In this document: piece after piece, positions 1-7,011 of the stretch | How positions within the stretch are numbered: position 1 is the first letter of the stretch | Layout: every line of letters begins with the position of its first letter | Assembly: GCA_002385605.1 (NCBI GenBank) | Contig: DGDU01000004.1 | Coordinates: 31,537 to 46,315 of the forward strand | DNA: 14,779 nucleotides | Direction: 5' to 3' | From: Christensenella sp. UBA3944 | Lineage (GTDB): Bacteria; Bacillota; Clostridia; Christensenellales; DTU072 | Made by a program: the position numbers and the translations under genes | Notes under the pieces: model-generated | What the model was told of the DNA's origin: nothing | Seen by the model: only the letters and a program-made list of their open reading frames with translations | The model's database searches: none

Positions 1-10
1 TAAGAGACAG
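1..10 (+). other. Nextera/Tn5 mosaic-end adapter remnant at left edge
   Basis: The first ten bases, TAAGAGACAG, are identical to the 3' end of the 19-bp Tn5 mosaic end used in Nextera libraries. The matching reverse-complement adapter start is at the right edge. This is almost certainly library sequence rather than genome. Native sequence therefore starts at about position 11, and the reading frame of the penicillin-binding protein should not be trusted across 1-10. Confidence 0.93.
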
Positions 11-1910
11 CTGTTATTCTGTATTTCTTGGGCGTATATTCGCCCGCGGCCAGCAGCCTGTGCTCCATTTGAGTTGCGTAACTGTCTATTTCCAAAGGTA
101 CGATGCCCTCGGGAGCGGTAAAATCCGAAGGCGCGGGCAGGTTGGAATGGATATATTTTGTTACAAGAGTAGGGTACGAGCCGCCCGTTATGTTTTTTGC
201 AAGCAGGGTTTCGGGCTTATTCGACAGGCTCCCGTACCACACGCAAACGGTGTTGTTAGTGGTATACGACATATTCCAGGCGTCGGTGTTATTTTCACCC
301 GCTCCCACCGTGCCCGTTTTTGAGGCTACCTGAAAAGGAAGGGAAGCAAGTTTTTTTGCCGTGCCTGTCCTTGCGGTGTCTATAAGCATATCGGTAATTA
401 AATACGCCGTTTCCTCCGAAACAACCCGATTTTTGTTCGGTGTATGAGAATAAATTATTTTACCGTCGCCATCCTCGATTTTTTTGATAAACACGGCATT
501 CTGATGGGTACCGCCCCCCGCGAAAGCCATATAAGCCGAAGTAAGTTCTAAAGGCGTTACGCCGTTTTTCACCCCGCCCAAAGCTAAGCTTAAGCCCTCG
601 CCTTCTACAGGCAAACCAAAGCTGTTGGCAAAATATGAACAATAATCCACACCCAGCTGATGCACGAGCTTTACGCTAACAACATTGCTGGACGCCGCAA
701 GCGCGCGCCTGACGGTAGTCCAGCCCAAATAACTGTCGCCGTAATTAGAGGGCGAATACCCGCCGAAATCGGCTTTTTCGTCCAGGATGGGGGTGGCTGG
801 TGAAACATAACCCGAATCAAGTGCGGGGGCATAAGCAACAACGGGCTTTATCGTAGAGCCCGGCATACGCCTTAGCGAATGCAAAGGGTATTCGAAATTT
901 GCGGCATATCCCGTTACCCCGCCCGTAGCGTTATCGGCGACAAGAACGAGGAAATCGCAGCGGTTTTCGGGCATAAATTCAGCACTCGATATCGCCATTT
1001 CGGTAAGGTTTTGGACGGTTTTGTCCATGTAAGTATAAATTTTATAATTTCCTGTCAAAACCTCTTTTTCGGAAATGCCGAGCAACCGCCCCGCCTCCTC
1101 GATGGAGGAGTTTTGGTAGCTGTAATTTATGCGCTCGGTTTCGGGCTTTATATATTCATATTCCAAAGCCTTTTCGTATTCGGATTCGGAGATATATCCC
1201 TCGTTTAGCATTACTTTAAGCACGATTTGCATTCTTTCTTTGGCTTTTTCGGGCGAGTTGAGGGGAGAATACGCCTTAGGGTTTCGGACTATGCCCGTAA
1301 GCATTGCCGCCTCAGGCAGGGTTATCTCGGAGGGGGTTTTGTCAAATAGCCGCTCTGCCGCGGCGGTTATCCCGTAAATGCCGTGCCCGAAATATATCGT
1401 GTTGAGGTAAATCGTAAGGATTTCTTCTTTAGAATACCTTTTTTCTATTTGCATGGCAAGCTTGGCTTCCTTCAGCTTGCGGGTTATCGTTTTTTCGTTG
1501 GACAAAAGGGCGTTTTTTGCAAGCTGCTGGGTTATTGTAGAGCCGCCTTCCTTATAATAGCCGGCCCTGGCGTTGTTAATTACCGCTTTGGTAAGCCTTA
1601 TATAATCCAATCCCTTGTGTTTATAAAAGCGCTTATCCTCGACCGCGATAAAAGAATCGACAACGCTTCTGCTTATTTCCTCGTAAGGCGTAAAAACATT
1701 CACCGACGAGGCGTAATCCAGTTGCTCGCCGCGGGAATCATATATAACAAGGTTCGCACCGCTTTCGTTGAGGCTTCCCTCTGCAAAATTAACCCCGCTT
1801 GTAATAAAAAAGGCCGCCGAAATTCCCGCCAAAAGGACGACAAGAATCAGCGCCCCGGCGGAAATAAAAATTATCCTTATAACCTTTTTCGCGGGGGTTT
1901 TCTTTTTCAT
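1..1910 (-). CDS. Class A penicillin-binding protein (bifunctional transglycosylase/transpeptidase), C-terminus missing
   Basis: This protein polymerises lipid II into glycan strands and cross-links the peptides, anchored to the outer face of the cytoplasmic membrane. About 633 native codons are present without a stop; the frame runs off the left edge. It starts MKKKTPAKK, then one membrane segment at about residues 11-37. The GT51 transglycosylase domain shows EDKRFYKHKG (catalytic E91), GGSTITQQLAKN (122-132), KRYSKEEILTIYLN (157-170) and a YFGHGIYGI motif. The transpeptidase domain shows STIK (nucleophile S352, K355), SSN (407-409) and KTGT (K531). Class A proteins usually run to 700-900 residues, so a C-terminal tail is lost at the adapter. 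The ATG at 1910 was chosen because it directly precedes the basic cytoplasmic tail and membrane helix; no clear Shine-Dalgarno stands before it. The gene follows tRNA-Trp but is separated from it by a terminator. It is a PonA/PBP1a-type protein; paralogues prevent a firm symbol. Confidence 0.95.
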   Translation of the reverse strand, partial: MKKKTPAKKVIRIIFISAGALILVVLLAGISAAFFITSGVNFAEGSLNESGANLVIYDSRGEQLDYASSVNVFTPYEEISRSVVDSFIAVEDKRFYKHKGLDYIRLTKAVINNARAGYYKEGGSTITQQLAKNALLSNEKTITRKLKEAKLAMQIEKRYSKEEILTIYLNTIYFGHGIYGITAAAERLFDKTPSEITLPEAAMLTGIVRNPKAYSPLNSPEKAKERMQIVLKVMLNEGYISESEYEKALEYEYIKPETERINYSYQNSSIEEAGRLLGISEKEVLTGNYKIYTYMDKTVQNLTEMAISSAEFMPENRCDFLVLVADNATGGVTGYAANFEYPLHSLRRMPGSTIKPVVAYAPALDSGYVSPATPILDEKADFGGYSPSNYGDSYLGWTTVRRALAASSNVVSVKLVHQLGVDYCSYFANSFGLPVEGEGLSLALGGVKNGVTPLELTSAYMAFAGGGTHQNAVFIKKIEDGDGKIIYSHTPNKNRVVSEETAYLITDMLIDTARTGTAKKLASLPFQVASKTGTVGAGENNTDAWNMSYTTNNTVCVWYGSLSNKPETLLAKNITGGSYPTLVTKYIHSNLPAPSDFTAPEGIVPLEIDSYATQMEHRLLAAGEYTPKKYRITAVS

Positions 1911-2003
1911 CTGAATTAGTATGCAAATAGAATTTCGTAATATTCGGGCGGGGGTTTTGGCTTGCGAATGCGGCCGATAAAGTGTATAATTGAATCAAAT
2001 AAA

Positions 2004-2027
2004 AAAACCCGAACGGATTCGGGTTTT
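2004..2027 (-). terminator. Rho-independent terminator of tRNA-Trp
   Basis: On the minus strand, directly after the tRNA 3' end, CCCGAA and TTCGGG (2018-2023 and 2008-2013) pair around a 4-nt loop. The stem can extend to 10 bp with flanking A/T pairs, and it is followed by a run of seven T (2001-2007). It would end the tRNA transcript and separate it from the penicillin-binding protein gene. Confidence 0.85.
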
Positions 2028-2101
2028 GGCAGGGGAGACGCGATTCGAACACGCAACCGGCGGTTTTGGAGACCGCTGCTCTACCGTTGAGCCACTCCCC
2101 T
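2027..2101 (-). tRNA. tRNA-Trp, anticodon CCA
   Basis: The 75-nt gene folds into a full cloverleaf on the minus strand. The acceptor is AGGGGAG with CUCCCCU, the D stem is GCUC/GAGC, the anticodon stem is GCGGU/ACCGC, and the loop is CUCCAAA with anticodon CCA (reads UGG). The T arm carries the UUCGAAU loop. Discriminator G and the 3' CCA are encoded (CCA complement at 2027-2029). A37-A38 in the loop fits the substrate type of MiaA/MiaB, both encoded in this window. The gene has its own promoter and terminator and appears to be a single-tRNA unit. Confidence 0.97.
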
Positions 2102-2122
2102 ATAGCGTTAATTTTGGCGCGC

Positions 2123-2151
2123 TTAAAAATTATAATACAAACAAATACAAT
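2123..2151 (+). promoter_or_regulatory. Candidate promoter of proC-rnhA, overlapping the tRNA promoter
   Basis: On the plus strand TTAAAA (2123-2128) and TACAAT (2146-2151) are spaced 17 bp apart and lie before the proC ribosome site. An alternative pair is TTAATT (2108-2113) with TATAAT (2131-2136), also spaced 17 bp. Either would overlap the divergent tRNA-Trp promoter. The choice between them is open. Confidence 0.45.
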
Positions 2152-2157
2152 AGTCAA
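2129..2157 (-). promoter_or_regulatory. Sigma-70/SigA-type promoter of tRNA-Trp
   Basis: On the minus strand TTGACT (2152-2157) and TATAAT (2129-2134) are separated by exactly 17 bp. The -10 ends about 27 bp before the tRNA 5' end, which leaves a short leader. This near-consensus promoter fits a stable RNA gene. Confidence 0.85.
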
Positions 2158-2174
2158 CCATAAAGGGAGTAATT

Positions 2175-2984
2175 ATGTCGTTCAAATTGGGATTTTTGGG
2201 CGCAGGCGTAATGGCAGGCGCGATACTGGACAATGTTTTGATCAATGCCGGAAAATTGGGCGTTAAACCCGAAGATATTGCCGTATACGATATAGACGGC
2301 GGCAAAGTGGCGGCGTATGCCCAAAAGGGCGTTTACGGCGCAAAAAGCGCGGGTGAACTCTTTGAAGAGTGCGAAATAGTCCTCTTGGGCGTAAAACCTC
2401 AATATTACCGCGAGATTCTGGACGGCGTAACGGATTATAAATGCTCTGCGGTTGTTTCCATAATGGCGGGTGTAAAGATAGCCACACTTAAAGGGGCGAT
2501 TGGTAAAGATATAGGTATCGTAAGGGTTATGCCCAATACGCCGTGCAGGATAGGCGAAGGCATGTCGGCTGTTTGTTTTTATAATGTCGACGCCGTAACC
2601 GCAGATTTTATAAAAGGCGTATTTTCCTGCTGCGGTAAGGTTATCGAGATTTCGGAAGATAAATTCGACGCCGTAACCAGCATAAGCGGCAGCGGCCCCG
2701 CCTATGTATATATGTTCGCCGACGGCCTTATTAAAGGCGGCATGGACGGCGGGCTTACCCCCGAAGAAAGCAGGATTTTAGCCCTTCAAACGCTTATAGG
2801 CGCGGCAAAACTCGCCGCGGCGGACGAGATACCCCTCGACATTCTTGTAGACAGGGTTTGCAGCAAGGGCGGCACAACTATCGAGGCGGTGGACTTCTTC
2901 AGGCAATCGTCGCTTCCCGAAATCATTAAGGAAGGCGTAAAGAGGTGCCGCGACAAGTCTAAGCTTCTATCCGAAAAGCTATGA
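2175..2984 (+). CDS. proC: Pyrroline-5-carboxylate reductase
   Basis: This cytosolic enzyme reduces 1-pyrroline-5-carboxylate to L-proline with NAD(P)H, the last step of proline synthesis. The 269-residue length is normal. The N-terminal Rossmann domain begins with GFLGAGVMA (6-14), the dinucleotide loop. VMPNTP (118-123) lies at the domain junction. The C-terminal helical dimer domain has SGSGPAYVY (171-179) and the family signature region ending SKGGTT (230-235). The start ATG has a good ribosome site, AAAGGGAG, at 2162-2169. The stop overlaps the rnhA start as ATGA (2981-2984), so the two genes are translationally coupled. No other proline genes are in the window. Recognition is secure. 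Confidence 0.97.
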   Translation: MSFKLGFLGAGVMAGAILDNVLINAGKLGVKPEDIAVYDIDGGKVAAYAQKGVYGAKSAGELFEECEIVLLGVKPQYYREILDGVTDYKCSAVVSIMAGVKIATLKGAIGKDIGIVRVMPNTPCRIGEGMSAVCFYNVDAVTADFIKGVFSCCGKVIEISEDKFDAVTSISGSGPAYVYMFADGLIKGGMDGGLTPEESRILALQTLIGAAKLAAADEIPLDILVDRVCSKGGTTIEAVDFFRQSSLPEIIKEGVKRCRDKSKLLSEKL

Positions 2985-3427
2985 AAACTGTCGAGATTTA
3001 TACCGACGGGGCCTGCAGCGGCAACCCCGGAAGCGGAGGATGGTGCGCGATACTTTTGTACAAAGGGCACGAGAAGGTTATATCGGGAGGCGAGCCCCAA
3101 ACTACAAACAACCGCATGGAGCTTACCGCGATTATAGAAGGGCTAAAGGCGCTTAAGGAGCCCTGTATCGTCAAGCTATACAGCGACAGCAGCTACAGCA
3201 TAAATCCGTTTATAAACGGCTGGATATACGGCTGGCAAATGAACGGATGGCGCACCAAGGACAAAGAGGAAGTAAAAAACCGCGACCTTTGGGAGCAGCT
3301 TATTAACCTCACCCGAAAGCACGAGGTGACATTTATAAAAGTAGAAGGGCACGCCGACAACGAACTTAACAACCGCTGCGACGCCATAGCAAGCGAAATC
3401 GCCAAAAAAGGAAGAATACAGGAATAA
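2981..3427 (+). CDS. rnhA: Ribonuclease HI
   Basis: This enzyme cuts the RNA strand of RNA-DNA hybrids and clears R-loops and primers. The 148-residue length is typical of bacterial type 1 enzymes. All five active-site residues are visible at near-canonical spacing: D9 in TDGACSGNPG, E47 in NNRMELTA, D69 in LYSDSSY, H124 in VEGHADN and D134 in NRCDAIA. A basic, tryptophan-rich stretch (81-95) matches the hybrid-binding protrusion. The ATG overlaps the proC stop by 4 nt, so its expression depends on proC. A strong hairpin terminator follows at once. Pairing with proC looks like chance operon sharing rather than a shared pathway. Confidence 0.97.
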   Translation: MKTVEIYTDGACSGNPGSGGWCAILLYKGHEKVISGGEPQTTNNRMELTAIIEGLKALKEPCIVKLYSDSSYSINPFINGWIYGWQMNGWRTKDKEEVKNRDLWEQLINLTRKHEVTFIKVEGHADNELNNRCDAIASEIAKKGRIQE

Positions 3428-3455
3428 AAAACGCGCCTCGATAAAGGCGCGTTTT
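3428..3455. terminator. Bidirectional terminator between rnhA and padR
   Basis: AAAACGCGCC (3428-3437) and GGCGCGTTTT (3446-3455) pair perfectly over 10 bp around an 8-nt loop. The core is GC-rich and is flanked by T runs on both strands. It begins right after the rnhA stop and lies 12 bp from the stop of the convergent padR gene, so it should end both transcripts. Confidence 0.93.
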
Positions 3456-3467
3456 ATTATATTCGTA

Positions 3468-4844
3468 TTACTTCAGATGATAATGCTTTGATTTATACAA
3501 AAAGTTATAAATAAGCACAAACACGGGCAGGTTTATGGCTAGAATATAGGGGACATACATCCGCCCGTCGGTAAAATCTATATCTATTGACGGCGCGACA
3601 AGATATATAATAGTCGTTACGGCGACAATAAAGATATAGGCAATTACGCTGTTAATCAGCGCCGTCGAAAAATTAAACCTTGCTTTTATGCGTTTAGTGG
3701 GGTTAAGCGCCCAGATAATAAGCCCGGCGATAGGGATAATAAGCCCGGCCGCGCCCATAGGGATAAGGACATTAAGCCCGTAACTAAAGATCTCCCGCCC
3801 GATGTACATTATTATAAGTTCGATAATAACGGTAAGATACACTAAAAACGAGGTGTCCCTTATTATGCGGTTGGAGTAGATATAGTTCATATAATACTGC
3901 GAAACCGCGTTTGCTTTGGTGTAGCTTTTAAGCTTGTAGCCTTCGGATTCTAAAGATAGCTTAAGGTCGTAGAATTGGCGTGAGCGGACGGGCTGGTCGT
4001 CCGTCTTTATGATATCGGGCATAACTGCCGCCGCTGTAGCCGCTTCGGGAGCCGCCGGGGCCGACGGCGCCGGCTTTTGGAACAGCGAGCCCAAAACATC
4101 CTTATAATTTTCGGTTTTGTAGTAGGGCTTTTCGGCGGCGCCGGGTTCTTTTTCTTCCACAGGGGCTTTCTTTTCCTGTCCAGTTATTTGCTGTTCAATA
4201 AGCAATTTTGCGGGCGGGGCAAACTCGCCGATCTGCAGTAGCTTTGCCGCGGCAAGGCGCTGCTCTTCTTTATCTTTATCGGCTGCGGCAGCCGCGGGCT
4301 TTTCTTTGGCCTCGGCGGCAACCTGCTTTTCTTTTAATTCGGGTTCTTTTTTATCCTCTTTGCCTTCGGCTTCCTTATGAGGCTTAGAAGTCATTGCCAC
4401 GGGTATGACAACGGGGCGGTAGGGCTTTTCGGGATAAACCTTTACCCTTTTTGTAAGCGGCTTGATGCCTGTCGCGTCAAAGGGCGGCTCTTCGGATTTG
4501 AGGTCGACTTGCCTGTTGCTAAGAAGCCTGTCTAGAATAGAGCGGGAAAACTCCCATTCCCTTTGGTCTTGCTCGAGCGTTTTAATTCCTTTTTCGGTGA
4601 GCTTATAGTATCTGCGCCTTCCGCCGTGCGTCTCCTCACCGTAATAAGAAGAGATAAACCCTTGCTTTTCCAGCCTTTTGAGGCAACTGTATAGGGTGGG
4701 CTGCTTAATGGAAAACCTGCCTTCGCTCGAACTGCTGATAAGGTCGAGGATTTCGTAGCCGTATCTGTCCTTTTCCTGCAAAACTCTTAGGATAATGGTA
4801 TCCGCGTGGCTTCTTATAAGCTCTAAGTTTACGCTGTTTGTCAT
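3468..4844 (-). CDS. PadR-type winged-helix regulator with long linker and four C-terminal membrane helices
   Basis: Residues about 8-108 form a PadR-like winged helix: RYGYEILDLI, a recognition-helix region with QPTLYSCLKRLEKQGFI, and a wing with GGRRRYYKLTEKG. PadR proteins usually are cytosolic dimers of 100-190 residues that repress transcription in response to small molecules. Here a charged, Ala/Glu/Lys/Pro-rich linker (about 150-285) leads to a short folded region (290-325) and four hydrophobic helices (about 332-353, 359-380, 394-417, 428-450). The DNA-binding domain would thus be tethered to the membrane. The start has AGAGG (4850-4854), which overlaps the lexA stop; the gap to lexA is 8 nt, so the two are one transcript. 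The ligand and targets cannot be inferred. The membrane part resembles nothing I can name. Confidence 0.88.
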   Translation of the reverse strand: MTNSVNLELIRSHADTIILRVLQEKDRYGYEILDLISSSSEGRFSIKQPTLYSCLKRLEKQGFISSYYGEETHGGRRRYYKLTEKGIKTLEQDQREWEFSRSILDRLLSNRQVDLKSEEPPFDATGIKPLTKRVKVYPEKPYRPVVIPVAMTSKPHKEAEGKEDKKEPELKEKQVAAEAKEKPAAAAADKDKEEQRLAAAKLLQIGEFAPPAKLLIEQQITGQEKKAPVEEKEPGAAEKPYYKTENYKDVLGSLFQKPAPSAPAAPEAATAAAVMPDIIKTDDQPVRSRQFYDLKLSLESEGYKLKSYTKANAVSQYYMNYIYSNRIIRDTSFLVYLTVIIELIIMYIGREIFSYGLNVLIPMGAAGLIIPIAGLIIWALNPTKRIKARFNFSTALINSVIAYIFIVAVTTIIYLVAPSIDIDFTDGRMYVPYILAINLPVFVLIYNFLYKSKHYHLK

Positions 4845-4852
4845 AACAACCT

Positions 4853-5479
4853 CTATCTGATATCCGTTCTGATAAGGCCTACAACTATCCCTAAAATCGT
4901 GAGCTCCTCGGGATAAATATCGCTCATGGCGCTGTTTTCGGGGTGGAGCCTAACGCCTTTTTCGTCCTTGAAAAACCTCTTAACCGTGGCGCACTCGTTA
5001 TTGACGAGGGCGGCGACAATCTGCCCGTTTTCGGCCGATTGCTGGCTTTTGACGATAATTATATCGCCGTCGTTTATGCCTACATCTATCATGCTGGTGC
5101 CCTCAACCTTAAGCATAAACAGCTCGCCGTTTGCGCTAAACAGGCTTCTCGGCAGGGCAAAGGTGTCTTCGTAATCTTCGAGCGCGAGCTTGGGCGCGCC
5201 TGCGGGAATGGAGCCGACAAGGGGGACCTGTACCATATCGCGAAGCTTGATCTGCTTGGCGCTTATAAGCTCTATCCCTCTGCTTTTTTGCTTGCTTCTC
5301 TTTATGTAGCCCAAATCCTCCAGCTTTTTGAGATAATAGGCAACGCTGGAAGTGGATTTTATGTCAAACTTCTCCTGAATCTCCCTGACGGTAGGGGGAT
5401 ACTGCCGTTCGGTTACGGTCTCCTCTATGTAGGTAAATATCTCGGCCAATTTGTACATGAGTTCGGAATTCTTTGTCAT
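4853..5479 (-). CDS. lexA: LexA, SOS response repressor and autoprotease
   Basis: LexA represses DNA-damage genes until RecA filaments trigger its self-cleavage. The 208-residue protein has an N-terminal winged helix (about 8-70) with PPTVREIQEKF and STSSVAYYLKKLEDLGYI. The peptidase S24 domain follows. The cleavage site is A93-G94 (IPAGAP), the nucleophile S129 is in VEGTSM, and the general base K167 is in ATVKRFF, so the protein should be cleavable. The ATG at 5479 has GGAG upstream at a spacing of 9. Its promoter and an operator-like palindrome lie at 5524-5571, which fits self-repression. It is followed after 8 nt by the membrane PadR gene. The DNA-recognition helix is not close to the E. 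coli one, so its operator may differ. Confidence 0.96.
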   Translation of the reverse strand: MTKNSELMYKLAEIFTYIEETVTERQYPPTVREIQEKFDIKSTSSVAYYLKKLEDLGYIKRSKQKSRGIELISAKQIKLRDMVQVPLVGSIPAGAPKLALEDYEDTFALPRSLFSANGELFMLKVEGTSMIDVGINDGDIIIVKSQQSAENGQIVAALVNNECATVKRFFKDEKGVRLHPENSAMSDIYPEELTILGIVVGLIRTDIR

Positions 5480-5523
5480 AGAATTTGCTCCATTATAGAT
5501 ATTTATGACAACTAAAGCAAGAA

Positions 5524-5540
5524 ATACGACTTAATCGTAT
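5524..5540. promoter_or_regulatory. Operator-like 17-bp palindrome at the lexA transcription start
   Basis: ATACGACTTAATCGTAT is symmetric at 7 of 8 base pairs around a central base, with perfect 6-bp arms ATACGA and TCGTAT. It sits just downstream of the predicted lexA -10 box and covers the expected start of transcription, where a repressor site would act. A half-site GTCGTAT recurs at 5617-5623. It does not match the known Bacillus-type LexA box (GAAC with four bases then GTTC), so assignment to LexA is inference from position and symmetry. Confidence 0.5.
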
Positions 5541-5542
5541 AA

Positions 5543-5571
5543 ATTATAGCATATATCGCCGCAGAATACAA
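5543..5571 (-). promoter_or_regulatory. lexA: Promoter of the lexA-padR unit
   Basis: On the minus strand TATAAT (5543-5548) carries an extended -10 (TGC immediately before it). A weak -35, TTGTAT (5566-5571), lies 17 bp upstream. The start of transcription would fall in the palindrome just downstream, about 60 bp before the lexA ATG. Confidence 0.68.
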
Positions 5572-5636
5572 ACAAATTTTCTAATTTATGCGCCAACGCG
5601 GTTTTTATTATAATATGTCGTATAATTTATAATACT

Positions 5637-6713
5637 CTATTTATCATCTTTGTCTTTTCGCCATATCGCGGCGTTGGACGCGGCGCGTTTTATATCCTCG
5701 CTGATGGCGGCGTAATACTTTTTTGTGGTATTTACATCGCGATGGCCCAAAACCTCCGCGACAACATAAATATCCTTGGTCTGGCGGTATAGAGCGGTGC
5801 CGTAAGTGCTTCTTAATTTATGCGGAGATACTTCCTTGATGGGATTTACCGCGGCGGTATATTTTTTAACCAGTTTCTGCACGGCGCGCACGCTTATGCG
5901 CTTATTTTGTAAGGATAAGAATAGGGCGTCCTCGTCTGTTATACCGGCTTGAAACAGTTTTTTATCCCGCGCTTTTATGTAGTTTTCGAGCGCCTCGGCT
6001 ACATCTTGCGAAAAATAAAGCGTTGCGCGGTTTCCGCCTTTTCTCGTTACAACAAAGGCTCTTTCCTCGAGGTTTATATCGGATACATTTAGCCCCACGC
6101 ATTCGCTTACCCTTATGCCCGTGCCCAAAAACAGCGAAAGTATGGCAATATCGCGATCTCTGGTATTAAGGTTATATATGTTTTGCCGATCGGAATCGAA
6201 TTTTTCCTCGCTTTCGGCTATGTTTAAGAGGGCATTTACCTCGTTATCATTAAGCCGTATTATTTCTTTTTCGTGCAACTTGGGCGTCCCGACTTTGGAA
6301 GCAACATTTTTGGAGAGCTTATCTTTATTGTAGAAATACTTCAATAAGCACCTTACAGCGCTTAATTTGCGGGCTTTTGCCCGCTCGCCGTTGGAATATT
6401 TAACGCCTTTGTACTCGTAATAGTTTAGATAGCTCAAAAAATACTCTATATCGGCCGCTTTAATCTTCTCCAAATCGGTTAGCGTAAGTTCGCTGACATC
6501 CAGATATTCAAATCCGGGGATGTTTTTTTGCAAAAAATCAAAAAATATCTCCAAATCCCTGGCGTAATTAAGCCTGGTAAGCACCGAAGTGCGGGGCTCG
6601 ATACCGATAAAAAATTCGCGGCAAAACACGGGAAGCCTTGTAAGCTTCTCGCTTAGCTCCATAAATCTCAATCGGTTTGATTCCTCGTAATAGGTGCTTC
6701 TTTTGCGCGCCAT
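5637..6713 (-). CDS. XerS-like tyrosine recombinase
   Basis: This 358-residue site-specific recombinase of the XerC/D/S group cuts and rejoins DNA through a phosphotyrosine. The N-terminal core-binding domain spans about 25-140. The catalytic domain has the full set: R201 (GTGIRVSE), K225 (VTRKGGNR, beta-hairpin), H298 and R301 (SPHKLR), H324 (LGHRD) and nucleophile Y333. It is longer than XerC/XerD (about 300). From memory it resembles the streptococcal single recombinase XerS (about 356) in length, in its long N-terminal domain and in stretches such as RDRDIAILSLFLGTGIRVSE and DVTRKGGKR-like motifs. The ATG at 6713 has GAAGG about 6 nt upstream and a consensus promoter. No other mobile-element genes surround it, which favours a housekeeping role in chromosome dimer resolution over an integrase, although an orphan integrase is possible. 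Confidence 0.88.
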   Translation of the reverse strand: MARKRSTYYEESNRLRFMELSEKLTRLPVFCREFFIGIEPRTSVLTRLNYARDLEIFFDFLQKNIPGFEYLDVSELTLTDLEKIKAADIEYFLSYLNYYEYKGVKYSNGERAKARKLSAVRCLLKYFYNKDKLSKNVASKVGTPKLHEKEIIRLNDNEVNALLNIAESEEKFDSDRQNIYNLNTRDRDIAILSLFLGTGIRVSECVGLNVSDINLEERAFVVTRKGGNRATLYFSQDVAEALENYIKARDKKLFQAGITDEDALFLSLQNKRISVRAVQKLVKKYTAAVNPIKEVSPHKLRSTYGTALYRQTKDIYVVAEVLGHRDVNTTKKYYAAISEDIKRAASNAAIWRKDKDDK

Positions 6714-6744
6714 TCCGTACCTTCGCTTGTGTTCGATTGCTTCA

Positions 6745-6773
6745 ATTTTATTTCATTTCAACCCCGATGTCAA
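6745..6773 (-). promoter_or_regulatory. Consensus promoter of the recombinase gene
   Basis: On the minus strand TTGACA (6768-6773) is a perfect -35 and TAAAAT (6745-6750) a good -10, separated by 17 bp. The start of transcription would be near 6738, about 25 bp before the recombinase ATG. Confidence 0.88.
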
Positions 6774-6822
6774 GACAAGTCGGAAAACGAAGATACTTAA
6801 ATTAAAAGGATAGGGCAAATAT

Positions 6823-6839
6823 AATTCAAGCCTTGAATT
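6823..6839. repeat. 17-bp perfect palindrome upstream of the recombinase promoter
   Basis: AATTCAAG (6823-6830) and CTTGAATT (6832-6839) are perfect inverted copies around one central C. The site lies 49 bp upstream of the recombinase -35 box. Its size and symmetry fit a binding site for a dimeric regulator. No U-tract follows, so it is not a terminator. The partner protein is unknown. Confidence 0.55.
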
Positions 6840-7011
6840 TGTGGCGGTAGCGCAGATACGAATCAGACAAAATAACACGCGCGAGCCTTGCCGGATTATA
6901 CGCCGATCGCGACCGGATCGACAGAGATAATTTATTGGATTTTGATTTACGGGTATCAATATGAATCTGTAGGGGAGAGCAGGGCGGCGGCGCTCAAACT
7001 TAAACAAACTA

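Noticed and set aside
1789..2157. 122-codon open frame on the minus strand across the tRNA-Trp gene
   Set aside because: It runs through the tRNA, its terminator and the first part of the penicillin-binding protein gene in another frame. It is a shadow frame.
4943..5515. 190-codon plus-strand open frame opposite lexA
   Set aside because: It lies antisense to the whole of lexA, whose catalytic residues are intact, and has no family likeness. It is a by-product of codon use on the other strand.
6753..7007. 84-codon open frame on the minus strand in the long intergenic region
   Set aside because: It has no recognisable family and an arginine- and cysteine-rich composition unlike the neighbouring proteins. 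It lacks a clear ribosome site and covers the consensus recombinase promoter. It is most likely chance.
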